Assembly: GCA_016212665.1 (NCBI GenBank)
Contig: JACREZ010000041.1
Span: 1 to 34,933, forward strand
Length of the DNA stretch: 34,933 bases
Source: Ignavibacteriota bacterium
GTDB lineage: Bacteria > Bacteroidota > Ignavibacteria > UBA10030 > SZUA-254
Reading direction: 5' to 3'
The position numbers and the translations under genes are program-made. The notes below the pieces were generated by a model. The model had not been told where the DNA came from and did not search any database. It saw nothing but the letters and a program-made list of their open reading frames with translations. This document shows positions 8,866 to 18,356 of this stretch, piece after piece; position 1 is the stretch's first letter; every line of letters starts with the position of its first letter.

Positions 8866-11166
8866 ATGATACGGAAACAAGAAGCGCTTGATTATCACAT
8901 GCAGGGAAGACATGGAAAGATAGAAGTAATTTCATCAAAGCCCTGTCAAACCCAACGGGACCTCTCGCTCGCGTACACTCCGGGTGTTGCCGAGCCATGT
9001 TTAGAAATAGAAAAGAATCCTGATGATGCGTACCTCTACACATCGAAAGGCAATCTCGTAGCAGTTGTTTCAAACGGAACAGCAGTGCTGGGCTTGGGCG
9101 ATATCGGGGCGCTTGCCGGCAAGCCGGTGATGGAAGGGAAGGGCGTTCTCTTCAAACGCTTTGCCGATATTGATGTGTTCGATATTGAGTTGAACACGCA
9201 CAATGCCGATGAAATCATCAGAACTGTGCAGTTGCTGGAGCCGACATTCGGCGGTATTAACCTCGAAGATATTAAAGCGCCGGAGTGTTTCTACATCGAA
9301 GAAGAATTGAAACGTACGATGAACATTCCCGTCTTCCACGATGACCAGCACGGAACGGCAATCATCAGCGGAGCGGCATTATTGAACGCGTTGGAAATTG
9401 TCGGCAAAAGCATTTCGGAAGTGAAAGTTGTGTTCAGCGGCGCGGGCGCGGCGGGAATTGCGTGTGCGAAGTTTTATGAACGGCTCGGCGTCCGCAAAGA
9501 AAATATTCTTCTTGTTGATACAAAAGGAATTGTCTTCAAAGGAAGAACGGAAGGAATGAACCCGTACAAAGAATACTTCGCAGCGGAAACAGAAAAGCGA
9601 ACGCTCGTCGAAGCAATGAACGGAGCGGATGTCTTCTGCGGCGTTTCCATCAAGGATATTGTCACGAAGGAAATGGTGAAGTCCATGGCAGACAACCCGA
9701 TTGTGTTTGCAATGGCAAATCCGGATCCGGAAATAACATACCCCGACGCGTGCGATGCGCGTGATGATATTATTATGGCGACCGGTCGTTCCGATTATCC
9801 GAATCAGGTGAACAACGTGCTTGGGTTCCCGTTCATTTTCCGCGGAGCGCTGGATGTTCGCGCAACAGCAATCAACGATGAAATGAAAATTGCCGCGGCG
9901 ATGGCGCTTGCCAAACTCGCGAAAGAAGATGTTCCCGATTCTGTTATCCGTGCGTACGGCGGAAAGAAAATTGAATTCAATCGCGAGTATATTATTCCGA
10001 AACCGTTCGACCCGCGCGTATTATTGTGGGAAGCGGTAGCCGTTGCAAAATCGGCAATCGAATCGGGTGTCGCCCGGCGACCGATTAAGGATTTTGAAGC
10101 GTACCGCGATTCGTTGGAAGCGCGCCTCGGCAAACATCGCGAGGTGATGCGGTTCTTCATTCACAAAGCGCAGAGCGAACCGAAACGCATTGTGTTCCCA
10201 GAAGGCGAGGAAGAGAAAATACTTCGCGCCGCTCAGATTATTGTAGATGAAAATATTGCGACGCCGATTCTGCTCGGAAGCCGTACGCTCATTCATCAGC
10301 GAATCAACGATTTGGGATTGAGTCTTGATGGTATTGAAATCATCAATCCGTCTAAATCTGAAAAGTTGGATTCTTACATAACTTCTTATTATAATGCACG
10401 GCAACGAAAAGGGGTCACGCGTTCCGATGCCGAACGACAGGTGAAGACGCACAATATCTTCGGAATGTTGATGGTAGAACGTGGTGATGCCGACGGGTTA
10501 ATTTCTGGTTTAACGCAGCATTATCCCGACACGGTTCGCCCCGCGTTGCAAATCATCGGCAAGAAGGAAAGCGTTGATACGATTGCGGGCTTATATATGC
10601 TCGTGTTCAAGAATCAAACTATTTTTATTGCTGATGCAACAGTGAACATTGAGCCGACAGCAGAGCAACTTGCAGAGATTGCACTTCTGACGGCTGAGAA
10701 AGTCCGTCAATTCAGTATTGAGCCGCGTATCGCCATGCTCTCGTTTAGTAATTTCGGTAGCACAAAACATCCGTTGGTCGAAAAAGTCCAAAAGGCTGTA
10801 AAACTCGTCAGGCAAAAAGCCCCCGATGTAATGATTGATGGTGAGATGCAGGCAGATTCTGCCGTTGTTCCTGAAATAATACATGAATTATATCCGTTCA
10901 GCAATCTGAAGAGCGGAGCAAATGTGTTGATTTTCCCTGACTTGACGTCTGCGAATGTTGCGTACAAGTTACTTTCACGACTTGGTGGCGCAACAGCCAT
11001 CGGACCGATGCTGATGGGGATTAAAAAGCCCGTGTATCTTCTTGTGCCCGGGAACGATGTGAGTGACATTGTGAACATCACCGCTATGGCAGTGTTTGAA
11101 GCCCAGCATCTTGTTCCGCAGGTTCGCATTACACCAAAAGTTTTTGAACCGGTACCGGTTCTTTAA
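8866..11166 (+). CDS. maeB: NADP-dependent malic enzyme with phosphotransacetylase-like domain
   Basis: A 766-residue fused malic enzyme of the MaeB type, which oxidatively decarboxylates malate to pyruvate and CO2, usually with NADP. Residues 1 to about 420 are the malic domain: [14 protein letters not shown], then HDDQHGTAI for the metal and substrate site, and [16 protein letters not shown] as the dinucleotide loop. From about residue 430 ([23 protein letters not shown]) to the end lies a phosphate acetyltransferase-like domain. In known MaeB proteins that domain is regulatory, sensing acetyl-CoA or similar ligands, rather than catalytic. Length matches the family. It follows a CoA-transferase and an alanine dehydrogenase, which fits a pyruvate/acetyl-CoA node. 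Confidence 0.95.
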   Translation: MIRKQEALDYHMQGRHGKIEVISSKPCQTQRDLSLAYTPGVAEPCLEIEKNPDDAYLYTSKGNLVAVVSNGTAVLGLGDIGALAGKPVMEGKGVLFKRFADIDVFDIELNTHNADEIIRTVQLLEPTFGGINLEDIKAPECFYIEEELKRTMNIPVFHDDQHGTAIISGAALLNALEIVGKSISEVKVVFSGAGAAGIACAKFYERLGVRKENILLVDTKGIVFKGRTEGMNPYKEYFAAETEKRTLVEAMNGADVFCGVSIKDIVTKEMVKSMADNPIVFAMANPDPEITYPDACDARDDIIMATGRSDYPNQVNNVLGFPFIFRGALDVRATAINDEMKIAAAMALAKLAKEDVPDSVIRAYGGKKIEFNREYIIPKPFDPRVLLWEAVAVAKSAIESGVARRPIKDFEAYRDSLEARLGKHREVMRFFIHKAQSEPKRIVFPEGEEEKILRAAQIIVDENIATPILLGSRTLIHQRINDLGLSLDGIEIINPSKSEKLDSYITSYYNARQRKGVTRSDAERQVKTHNIFGMLMVERGDADGLISGLTQHYPDTVRPALQIIGKKESVDTIAGLYMLVFKNQTIFIADATVNIEPTAEQLAEIALLTAEKVRQFSIEPRIAMLSFSNFGSTKHPLVEKVQKAVKLVRQKAPDVMIDGEMQADSAVVPEIIHELYPFSNLKSGANVLIFPDLTSANVAYKLLSRLGGATAIGPMLMGIKKPVYLLVPGNDVSDIVNITAMAVFEAQHLVPQVRITPKVFEPVPVL

Positions 11167-11185
11167 AAAAGTTCTTTTTTCAATT

Positions 11186-11446
11186 ATGAAACCCAAAAAT
11201 ATGATCATCAAAGTTGCCGGTTTGCCGGGAATTAAGACCCAGCAAACACTCATGAACACAGAAGAAGCCGTCGCTCAGTTTCCGACCGAAGCCGAGGTCG
11301 AGTGGATTAGTGATATTTACAAAATCGCCCGGCTTGGTACGGTAAAAACTCCATCACTGTTTATCAATGATGAGTTGAAGACGAGCGGCAGAATTCCCAG
11401 CGTTCATGAAGTAAAAGTTTGGCTCGAAGAAGCGCGAAAAAATTAA
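11186..11446 (+). CDS. Thioredoxin-fold (redox-active disulfide protein 2-like) protein lacking its CxxC
   Basis: An 86-residue protein that matches the pattern of the small thioredoxin-like family known as redox-active disulfide protein 2 (MTH895/TM0996 type). It has an initial strand IIKVAGLPG, a helix, then VEWISDIYKIARLGTVKTPSLFINDE with the conserved cis-proline TP, and SGRIPSVHEVKVWL at the end. Family members normally carry a CxxC just after the first strand. Here that place reads GLPGIKTQQ, and the whole protein has no cysteine, so it cannot do thiol-disulfide exchange in the usual way. The frame is open upstream to 11096 inside the malic enzyme gene. I chose the ATG at 11186, 20 bp after the malic enzyme stop. 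It may have become a binding or structural protein. Confidence 0.7.
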   Translation: MKPKNMIIKVAGLPGIKTQQTLMNTEEAVAQFPTEAEVEWISDIYKIARLGTVKTPSLFINDELKTSGRIPSVHEVKVWLEEARKN

Positions 11447-11482
11447 CAGTCGTTCTTCTTTTGTGAGGTATCAATTCTAACA

Positions 11483-11524
11483 AGGAGACTGCTTTTCTTT
11501 AATTTTGGAGAAAAGTAGTTTCCT
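11483..11524 (+). terminator. Probable terminator after the metabolic block
   Basis: A 16-bp stem, 11483-11498 with 11509-11524, has two G-T pairs and a 10-nt loop. It is followed by a T-rich CTTTTCG. It lies about 35 bp after the thioredoxin-fold gene and before the nar promoter region. The T-tract is short, so it is less sure than the one at 5514. Confidence 0.6.
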
Positions 11525-11569
11525 CTTTTCGTTTCCGTTCGATAGAACGTCTTGGTAAAATAATTAAAA

Positions 11570-11627
11570 TTGACAGATATTTTTTTCATTTATGAAATGA
11601 TAAAGATTGTTTTCTTATCATAAATGA
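11570..11627 (+). promoter_or_regulatory. Twin palindromes TCATTTATGA / TCATAAATGA with TTGACA, candidate Rrf2-family operator
   Basis: TCAT-TT-ATGA (11586-11595) lies within the longer palindrome TTTCATTTATGAAA. TCAT-AA-ATGA (11618-11627) lies within TTATCATAAATGAGATAA. Their centres are 32 bp apart, about three helical turns, so bound dimers would face the same side. TTGACA at 11570-11575 would put its -10 box on the first palindrome. Position directly upstream of an Rrf2-type regulator gene suggests autoregulation and control of the nar genes. Binding is inferred, not shown. Confidence 0.45.
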
Positions 11628-11749
11628 GATAAAAATGTCTTTAATTTCATACATACCCATTAAAAAATATTAAAAAACAGGGAAATGATTTTCCTGCTCA
11701 ATGGCATAATGATTGAATAGGACAATAATATCTAAAATGACTTTTATTC

Positions 11750-12226
11750 GTGCCAGTATTATTTTCTAAATCATGCGAGTATGCTTTTCAGGCAGTACTT
11801 TACCTCGCCAAGACAAAGAACGGGAAACCGATTCATTTGCTTGATGTCGCATCTTCGCTTCGCATTCCATATCATTTTCTTAGCAAAGTGCTTCAAGTGC
11901 TGGCCCGGCATGAAATAGTTGCATCGTATAAAGGACAGAACGGCGGGTTTGACCTTGGACGAAATGCCACGCAAATCAAGTTGATTGATATCGTTCGTGC
12001 AATAGACGGAGAAGCATTTCTCAGTCATTGCGTAATGGGATTTCCGAGTTGCGGTGATGAGAAACCTTGTCCCGTTCATACCGATTGGAAAGATGCAAAG
12101 GGAATTATTTTCAAAATGTTAAATGAGAAAACCATCGAAGACCTCAGCAAACACATTGACGATAAATTGAGCGTGTTAGAGGCGATGAATCAAATACAAG
12201 CGACAGAAATTGCTTCGGTAAACTGA
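11750..12226 (+). CDS. Rrf2 family transcriptional regulator with Fe-S-type cysteines
   Basis: A 158-residue winged-helix regulator of the Rrf2 family (relatives NsrR, IscR). The start LFSKSCEYAFQAVLYLA, the recognition region VASSLRIPYHFLSKVLQVLARHEIVASYKGQNGGF and IKLIDIVRAIDGE are typical. Three cysteines lie in CVMGFPSCGDEKPC, with spacing X6 and X5. This closely resembles the X5/X5 cluster-binding cysteines of IscR and NsrR, so an Fe-S cluster that senses NO, oxygen or redox state is likely. The start is a GTG at 11750 that fits the family N-terminus; no clear ribosome binding site is seen. It ends 2 bp before the cytochrome gene of the nar operon, so it probably controls that operon and itself. 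Confidence 0.85.
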   Translation: MPVLFSKSCEYAFQAVLYLAKTKNGKPIHLLDVASSLRIPYHFLSKVLQVLARHEIVASYKGQNGGFDLGRNATQIKLIDIVRAIDGEAFLSHCVMGFPSCGDEKPCPVHTDWKDAKGIIFKMLNEKTIEDLSKHIDDKLSVLEAMNQIQATEIASVN

Positions 12227-12228
12227 AT

Positions 12229-13098
12229 ATGAGAAATGCTATGAGACATTTTTTTTGTTTGAAACAAATAACGGTAGTCATTCTCCTTGTTATTGGAATT
12301 ACGTCACTTACCATCGCACAGGAGACTGCAGATTACTTCAAACAGAATTGTATGAGTTGCCACACCATCGGCGGCGGACGATTGACGGGACCTGATTTGA
12401 AAAATGTACAGGAACGGAAAGACCGCGCATGGCTCGTCAAGTTTATGATGGACCCGAAAGGAATGATTGAGGCAGGCGACCCGTACGCTCTGCAATTGCA
12501 GAAAGATTCACGTGGCGCAATCATGGCAACGGTTGTCGGGATGAACAAAGCCCGCGCAGAGGCATTGCTTGATTTAATTATCGCCGAATCGAAATTGGAA
12601 AAATCGCAGTTTGCCGGAATGCAATTGAGCGACAGACCTTTCAACCAAAACGATATTGAAACAGGACATCAGATTTTTCTCGGGACGATTGCTCTCAAGA
12701 ACGGCGGACCGGCGTGCATTTCCTGCCACAGCGTGAATGGCATCGGCGGACTCGGAGGCGGATTACTTGCACCGGAATTAACAACCGTCTTTGAACGATA
12801 TGAAGGACGGAAAACACTTGCAACATGGCTTTCCGCTCCCGCAACTCCAACCATGCAATCAGTATTCAAAAAACAAGCGCTCGACCCTGAAGAAGTTCTT
12901 GCACTCACAGCGTACTTTCAACACACGTTGCAACGTGCACCGGAAGACCCCGCGACAGCGAGATTGAATTTTGTTCTGTTCGGGCTTGGCGGAGCGATAT
13001 TAATGCTTGCTGTTTTTGATGTCGTGTGGAACAAACGTTTCCGCGCAGTAAGACGACCATTAGTTGAAAAACGTAAATCGGAGATTATCCATGAATAA
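12229..13098 (+). CDS. narC: Dihaem cytochrome c, NarC-like subunit of the nitrate reductase operon
   Basis: A 289-residue c-type cytochrome with an N-terminal hydrophobic signal or anchor (residues 13-30, [18 protein letters not shown]), two haem motifs CMSCH (41-45) and CISCH (163-167), and a C-terminal membrane helix [20 protein letters not shown] followed by a basic tail. It should face the periplasm and be held by one or two helices. A dihaem cytochrome in front of narG is the arrangement of the Thermus nar operon, where NarC takes part in electron transfer with the nitrate reductase. The final ATGAATAA overlaps the narG start by 8 bp, implying translational coupling. A second ATG at 12241 is an alternative start. 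The NarC assignment rests on haem count, topology and position. Confidence 0.8.
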   Translation: MRNAMRHFFCLKQITVVILLVIGITSLTIAQETADYFKQNCMSCHTIGGGRLTGPDLKNVQERKDRAWLVKFMMDPKGMIEAGDPYALQLQKDSRGAIMATVVGMNKARAEALLDLIIAESKLEKSQFAGMQLSDRPFNQNDIETGHQIFLGTIALKNGGPACISCHSVNGIGGLGGGLLAPELTTVFERYEGRKTLATWLSAPATPTMQSVFKKQALDPEEVLALTAYFQHTLQRAPEDPATARLNFVLFGLGGAILMLAVFDVVWNKRFRAVRRPLVEKRKSEIIHE

Positions 13099-16000
13099 AA
13101 CCGGAATCATCCCCTGGATTAAAGATGAAGAAGACCCAAAACTTCGGAGTTGGGAAGAATTTTACCGCAATCGCTGGCAACACGATAAAGTCGTTCGCAG
13201 TACGCACGGCGTAAACTGCACGGGTAGTTGCACGTGGATGATTCATGTGAAAGACGGAATCGTTACGTGGGAAATGCAGGGACTCGATTACCCGTTGCTC
13301 GAAAAAAGTTTGCCGCCGTACGAACCACGCGGCTGTCAACGAGGGATTTCATACTCGTGGTATTTGTACAGCCCGTTGCGAGTGAAGTATCCGTATATTC
13401 GCGGCGCATTGGTTGACCTCTGGAGAAAAGCACGTGCCGAATACGAAGACCCGGTAGATGCGTGGAAGTCGTTGGTCAATAATCCCGAAGCGCGGCAACG
13501 TTGGCATCGTGCACGGGGCAAAGGCGGATTCCGTCGCACAAGTTGGAATGAAGTGTTGGAAATTATGGCGGCAGCGAACATCCACACAATCAAGTCGCAC
13601 GGACCCGACCGGATTGCCGGGTTCTCTCCGATTCCCGCGATGTCAATGGTTAGTTATGCCGCAGGCGCGCGCTTGATGCAATTGATGGGCGGAATCTCTC
13701 TTTCATTTTATGATTGGTACTGCGATTTGCCATCCGCTTCGCCCGAAACGTGGGGCGAACAGACTGACGTGAACGAGTCTGCCGATTGGTACAACGCGAA
13801 ACTTCTTGCCGTTATGGGTGCGAACCTGAACATGACGAGAACGCCTGATGTACACTTCGCCGCAGAAGCGCGGCACAACGGAACAAAGATGTATGTCTTC
13901 GCTCCCGATTTCAATCAAGTAGCAAAGTACGCCGACCATTGGATTTCTGTCAACGCGGGACAGGACGGCGCATGGTGGATGGCTGTGAATCATGTTTTGT
14001 TGAAAGAATTCCATCACGAAAAGCAAGTTCCCTACTTCATTGATTACACAAAGAAATTCACAGACGCTCCGTTTCTTGTTGAACTGAAGGAAGACGGCGC
14101 ATCATTCGAGGCGGGACAATTACTTCGCGCGAATCGTTTGCAAAAATATTCTGCTATCGAGAATGGCGAGTGGAAATTCCTCATGTGGGATGAAACAGCA
14201 TCTCAGCCGAAAATGCCGATGGGAAGCGTTGGCGACAGATGGGGAACCGCAAAAGGAAAATGGAACCTCATTCTCAAGGACGGACAGGACGGAACAGACA
14301 TCGCACCGAAAATTACATTCCTCAATTCGGGTGATGGTGTTGTGAAAGTTCGCTTCGATAATTTTGCGGAAGGAACATCACTTGTCCGTGAAGTGCCTGT
14401 GAAGAAAATTCAAACAGCAGACGGAAAGACTATTACTGTCGCAACAGTGTATGATTTGTTGATGGCACAGTACGGTGTTTCCCGCGGGCTCAAAGGTGAC
14501 TACCCGAAAGATTTTGATGATGAAAATTCTCCGTACACGCCTGCATGGTCGGAGAAGTACACAGGCATCGGGCGGAAAGATTTGTTACAGTTTGCACGTG
14601 AGTGGGGTTCAACCGCGCAACACACGAACGGCAAATGCACGATAATCATTGGTGCAGGAATCAATCACTGGTATCATGCAAACCTGATGTACCGGGCGGG
14701 AATTCATGCGCTCATGTTCTGCGGTTGCGTTGGCGTGAACGGCGGCGGACTTGCTCACTATGTCGGTCAGGAAAAATTAGCGCCGGGCGAACCGTGGGGT
14801 GCGATTGCGTTCGCGAAAGATTGGTATCCGGCATCGCGTCAACAGAACGCTCCGAGTTGGCATTACGTCAACACCGACCAATGGCGCTACGAAAAAGACT
14901 TTACCGATTATCACACGGTTCCACAGAAGCAACCGAAAGATTCGCTCGCTCACGGGCACACGATGGATGTACAGGTGAAGGCAGTGCGAAACGGCTGGCT
15001 TCCGTTTTATCCTCAGTTCAATAAAAATTCAATTGATTTGATTAAAGAGGCAGAAGCGGCTGGCGCGAAAACGAACGAAGAAATTATTAAGTATGCAGTC
15101 GAACAACTCAAATCGAAGGAGTTAAAATTTTCGGTTGAAGACCCGGACGCGCAGGAGAACTGGCCCCGTGTTTGGTACATCTGGCGCGGGAACGCGCTGA
15201 TGTCGAGCGCGAAGGGACATGAGTATTTCCTCAAACATTATCTCGGAACGCATACCAACACAATTTCTGAAGACATGGCAAAAGACCATGTGAAAGAAGT
15301 TGTCTGGCATGAAGTCGCCCCGCAGGGGAAAATGGATTTAGTGGTTGACCTCAACTTCCGCATGGATACGTCGGCATTGTATTCCGACATTGTGCTTCCG
15401 GCGGCGACGTGGTACGAGAAAGCAGATTTGAATTCAACCGACATGCACTCGTTCATTCATCCGCTTTCTGCCGCAGTTCCTCCGTGTTGGGAATCGAAAA
15501 GCGACTGGGATATTTTCAAAGCAATTGCCAAGAAGTTTTCTGAACTGGCGAAGAAACATTTCCCTGAACCGGTAAAAGATTTAGTCGCAACACCGCTCGC
15601 ACATGATTCTGCCGCGGAGATTGCTCAGCCATCTATCAAGAATTGGATTGATGGAGAAATCGAAGCGACACCCGGAAAGACGATGCCCGGCTTTGCCATT
15701 ATGAACAGAGATTACAAGAATGTGTTTCATCAATATATATCCTTCGGTCCGATGGCGCGCCAAAACGGACTTGGCGCGCACGGGACGAAGTATGCGATTG
15801 ATGATTTCTACGACCAAATGCTTATCACGCATCCGACTGTCGAGTTTGACGGAAAAAAATATCCTTCATTGAAAGATGATGTTCATGTGTGTGACACGAT
15901 TCTCCTTCTGGCAACGGTAACGAACGGTGAACTCGCGTATCGCTCATACAAAAATATGGAAGAGAAAACCGGGTTGCCGCTTGTTCAACTTGCAGAAAAG

Positions 16001-16735
16001 AATCGTGGTACAAGAACATCATACAAGGAATTACAAAGTAAGCCGACTCGATTGTTGAATAGTCCGATGTGGTCGGGCTTGGCGGAAGATGGTCGAGCAT
16101 ATTCGCCGTTCACCTACAATAAAGAAGCATTGGTTCCGTGGCGAACATTGACGGGACGTCAGCATTTTTACCTTGACCATCCCGGATATATTATGTTCGG
16201 TGAACATCTTCCGACGTACAAACCGAAACCGCTTCCTACACAGTACGCAGACTTGCGGTTCAGCAAAGAAGTCGGGAAGACGATGATGCTCAATTACCTA
16301 ACGCCGCACGGCAAGTGGCACATCCACTCGACCTACGGCGACAACCAACGCATGACAACACTTTCCCGCGGAGTCGAACCGTTCTGGATGAACGACAAAG
16401 ATGCGGAAGAACTCGGCATCTTCGATAACGATTGGGTAGAAGTGCATAACGACCACGGAGTTGTGGTTACTCGTGCGGCAGTCAGTGCGAGAATTCCACG
16501 CGGCATTTGCATCATCTATCACTCGCCGGAGCGAACGTACTCAGTCCCGAAATCGCCTCTGAGAAATAACAAGCGAGCAGGCGGACATAACTCGCTTACC
16601 CGGACACGTCTAAAACCAAACCTCATGATTGGCGGCTACGGACAGTTTACGTTCCACTTTAATTATTGGGGACCGATTGGATGTAACCGTGATACACATG
16701 TGTTGGTAAGAAAATGCCCGGAGTTGATATGGTAA
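13091..16735 (+). CDS. narG: Respiratory nitrate reductase, alpha subunit
   Basis: The 1,214-residue molybdenum catalytic subunit that reduces nitrate to nitrite. Near the N-terminus, His39, Cys43, Cys47 ([12 protein letters not shown]) and Cys82 (PRGCQRG) match the His/Cys ligands of the FS0 [4Fe-4S] cluster. The stretch [20 protein letters not shown] contains the aspartate expected to bind molybdenum. C-terminal [16 protein letters not shown] and WVEVHNDHG segments fit the cofactor-binding domain. Length is normal and no Tat signal is visible, so it should act on the cytoplasmic side. The frame extends upstream to 13064, but ATG 13091 has a GGAG motif in front and begins with the family-like [18 protein letters not shown], overlapping narC by 8 bp. 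NarH, NarJ and NarI follow in standard order. Confidence 0.97.
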   Translation: MNKTGIIPWIKDEEDPKLRSWEEFYRNRWQHDKVVRSTHGVNCTGSCTWMIHVKDGIVTWEMQGLDYPLLEKSLPPYEPRGCQRGISYSWYLYSPLRVKYPYIRGALVDLWRKARAEYEDPVDAWKSLVNNPEARQRWHRARGKGGFRRTSWNEVLEIMAAANIHTIKSHGPDRIAGFSPIPAMSMVSYAAGARLMQLMGGISLSFYDWYCDLPSASPETWGEQTDVNESADWYNAKLLAVMGANLNMTRTPDVHFAAEARHNGTKMYVFAPDFNQVAKYADHWISVNAGQDGAWWMAVNHVLLKEFHHEKQVPYFIDYTKKFTDAPFLVELKEDGASFEAGQLLRANRLQKYSAIENGEWKFLMWDETASQPKMPMGSVGDRWGTAKGKWNLILKDGQDGTDIAPKITFLNSGDGVVKVRFDNFAEGTSLVREVPVKKIQTADGKTITVATVYDLLMAQYGVSRGLKGDYPKDFDDENSPYTPAWSEKYTGIGRKDLLQFAREWGSTAQHTNGKCTIIIGAGINHWYHANLMYRAGIHALMFCGCVGVNGGGLAHYVGQEKLAPGEPWGAIAFAKDWYPASRQQNAPSWHYVNTDQWRYEKDFTDYHTVPQKQPKDSLAHGHTMDVQVKAVRNGWLPFYPQFNKNSIDLIKEAEAAGAKTNEEIIKYAVEQLKSKELKFSVEDPDAQENWPRVWYIWRGNALMSSAKGHEYFLKHYLGTHTNTISEDMAKDHVKEVVWHEVAPQGKMDLVVDLNFRMDTSALYSDIVLPAATWYEKADLNSTDMHSFIHPLSAAVPPCWESKSDWDIFKAIAKKFSELAKKHFPEPVKDLVATPLAHDSAAEIAQPSIKNWIDGEIEATPGKTMPGFAIMNRDYKNVFHQYISFGPMARQNGLGAHGTKYAIDDFYDQMLITHPTVEFDGKKYPSLKDDVHVCDTILLLATVTNGELAYRSYKNMEEKTGLPLVQLAEKNRGTRTSYKELQSKPTRLLNSPMWSGLAEDGRAYSPFTYNKEALVPWRTLTGRQHFYLDHPGYIMFGEHLPTYKPKPLPTQYADLRFSKEVGKTMMLNYLTPHGKWHIHSTYGDNQRMTTLSRGVEPFWMNDKDAEELGIFDNDWVEVHNDHGVVVTRAAVSARIPRGICIIYHSPERTYSVPKSPLRNNKRAGGHNSLTRTRLKPNLMIGGYGQFTFHFNYWGPIGCNRDTHVLVRKCPELIW

Positions 16736-16865
16736 CTCATTCAATTTGCATTATTGGAATCGGAACATCATCAGGAGTTATGGAGTGTTGGAGTTATGGA
16801 GTCATAGCAACTCACAACTCACCACTCACGACTCACCAATCACGAATTCTAAAACGAGAAACTTT
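16736..16865 (+). repeat. narG-narH spacer with GAGTTATGGAGT and ACTCACNACTCAC repeats
   Basis: This 130-bp spacer is unusually long for this operon. It contains GGAGTTATGGAG twice (near 16776-16802) and then a run of degenerate ACTCAC/CAATCACGA units (near 16810-16848). The sequence resembles, in reverse orientation, the GTGAGTAGTGAAT repeats near actA-actB. It can be read through in frame with narH, giving 40 extra residues, but that segment does not resemble NarH. Confidence 0.6.
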
Positions 16866-18356
16866 ATGAACGTACGCTCTCAAGTATCAATGGTGTTTCA
16901 CTTAGACAAGTGCATCGGCTGTCATACGTGCAGTATCGCATGTAAGAATATCTGGACGGACAGGCGCGGCGCAGAGTATATGTGGTGGAACAATGTCGAA
17001 ACGAAACCGGGAACCGGTTATCCGACGCAATGGGAAAATCAGGAAAAGTACCGAGGCGGTTGGGAAAAGGACGGAACTCGGTTGCGATTGAAATCAACAA
17101 GCAAGTCGCGGGTGATTACGGAAATTTTCCACAACCCGTCTCAGCCGAGTATGGATGATTACTATGAGCCGTGGACATACAAGTATTCTGACTTGTTCAA
17201 CGCGCCGGAAGGTTCTGACCAACCGACTGCTCGCCCGATTTCTATGGTGACCGGCGAGTACATGAATGTCGAAGCGGGACCGAATTGGGACGATGACCTC
17301 GGCGGTTCTCCTGTGTACGCAGAGAACGACCCGAACCTGAAAGGTCTGACTGAAGAACAACGTCAACAATTGTTTGCCATCGAACGACTTGTCTTTTTTT
17401 ACTTTCCAAGAATTTGCAATCACTGTTTGAATCCCGGTTGCGTAGCGGCGTGTCCTTCGGGTGCGCTCTACAAACGGGGCGAGGATGGCATTGTATTGAT
17501 TGACCAAAAACGATGTCGCGGCTGGCGTTCGTGCATCGCCGCATGTCCGTACAAGAAAACATTTTACAACTGGTCAACAGGAAAATCGGAGAAATGCATT
17601 CTCTGTTTCCCGCGACTCGAAACCGGTCAGGCACCTGCATGTTTCCATTCCTGTGTTGGTCGTATTCGTTACCTCGGAGTTCTTTTGTATGATGCTGACC
17701 GACTCGAAGAAGTTGCAAAACTTCCCGATGACCAATTGGTTGAGGGACAACGCTCGCTCATACTCAACCCGAACGACCCGGCAGTAATTGATGCCGCGTT
17801 GCGAAATGGAATTCATGAATCAGTAATTGAGTTCGCACAGAAATCTCCGGTCTATAAATTTGTAAAAGAGTGGAAGATTGCTCTTCCGCCGCACATCGAA
17901 TTCCGCACGTTGCCGATGTTGTTCTATGTTCCTCCGATGTCGCCCGTGATGGCAAGTCAGAACGAGGACACCGTGCATAGTGTTTCGGATAATTTCTTCC
18001 ACGATATCGAACAATCACGCGTGCCTCTTGAATTTCTTGCAAACATCTTTGGCGCGGGACATCAGGCAAAAGTTGTCTATGCTCTGAAGAAACAGAAAGC
18101 AGTTCGCATGTATCGCCGTACAGTAACCGTCGGTGATATTGATATGAAAACTGCTGAGAAAATTTTGCACGAAGCAGAATGTAGCGTTGAAGAAGCCGAA
18201 GGAATTTACAAACTCACTTCGCTTTGCACATTCGATGACAGGTTTGTCATTCCGCCGATGCACCGCGAAGAAGCAATCGAAATGATGAAAGAACCGCACG
18301 AACACAGAAGCGAAACCGGCTTCGGATTCGTGCAAGCGCCGGAGCGAGGACTCTAA
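16866..18356 (+). CDS. narH: Respiratory nitrate reductase, beta subunit
   Basis: The iron-sulfur subunit that carries electrons from NarI to NarG. The chosen start gives 496 residues beginning MNVRSQVSMVFHLDKCIGC, which fits the family. The first cluster motif is CIGCHTCSIAC (Cys16, 19, 22, 26). The middle has CNHCLNPGCVAACP and CRGWRSCIAACP, where the tryptophan in place of a cysteine marks the [3Fe-4S] site. Then follow EKCILCFPRLETGQAPAC and FHSCVGRIRYLGV. In total four clusters are expected. The open frame continues 40 codons upstream to 16746, but that part is built of short repeats and is rejected as coding. The stop overlaps the narJ start by one base (TAATG). Confidence 0.96.
   Translation: MNVRSQVSMVFHLDKCIGCHTCSIACKNIWTDRRGAEYMWWNNVETKPGTGYPTQWENQEKYRGGWEKDGTRLRLKSTSKSRVITEIFHNPSQPSMDDYYEPWTYKYSDLFNAPEGSDQPTARPISMVTGEYMNVEAGPNWDDDLGGSPVYAENDPNLKGLTEEQRQQLFAIERLVFFYFPRICNHCLNPGCVAACPSGALYKRGEDGIVLIDQKRCRGWRSCIAACPYKKTFYNWSTGKSEKCILCFPRLETGQAPACFHSCVGRIRYLGVLLYDADRLEEVAKLPDDQLVEGQRSLILNPNDPAVIDAALRNGIHESVIEFAQKSPVYKFVKEWKIALPPHIEFRTLPMLFYVPPMSPVMASQNEDTVHSVSDNFFHDIEQSRVPLEFLANIFGAGHQAKVVYALKKQKAVRMYRRTVTVGDIDMKTAEKILHEAECSVEEAEGIYKLTSLCTFDDRFVIPPMHREEAIEMMKEPHEHRSETGFGFVQAPERGL

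Larger units (their letters stand above)
11447..11749 (+). other. Regulatory intergenic region upstream of the nar/act gene run
   Basis: This 303-bp gap holds a terminator-like hairpin at 11483-11524, a TTGACA hexamer at 11570-11575, two palindromes of the same type at 11586-11595 and 11618-11627, and a small hairpin at 11678-11696 (CAGGGAAA/TTTTCCTG). It is markedly more AT-rich than its surroundings. It is the only sizeable non-coding region before the long run of co-directional respiratory genes, so it probably carries their main promoter. Confidence 0.6.

Noticed and set aside
11096-11185. Upstream extension of the thioredoxin-fold protein
   Set aside because: It overlaps the end of the malic enzyme in another frame and adds a basic tail not seen in the family.
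13064-13090. Nine-residue upstream extension of NarG
   Set aside because: It lies inside narC, has no ribosome binding site, and the ATG at 13091 follows GGAG and fits the family start.
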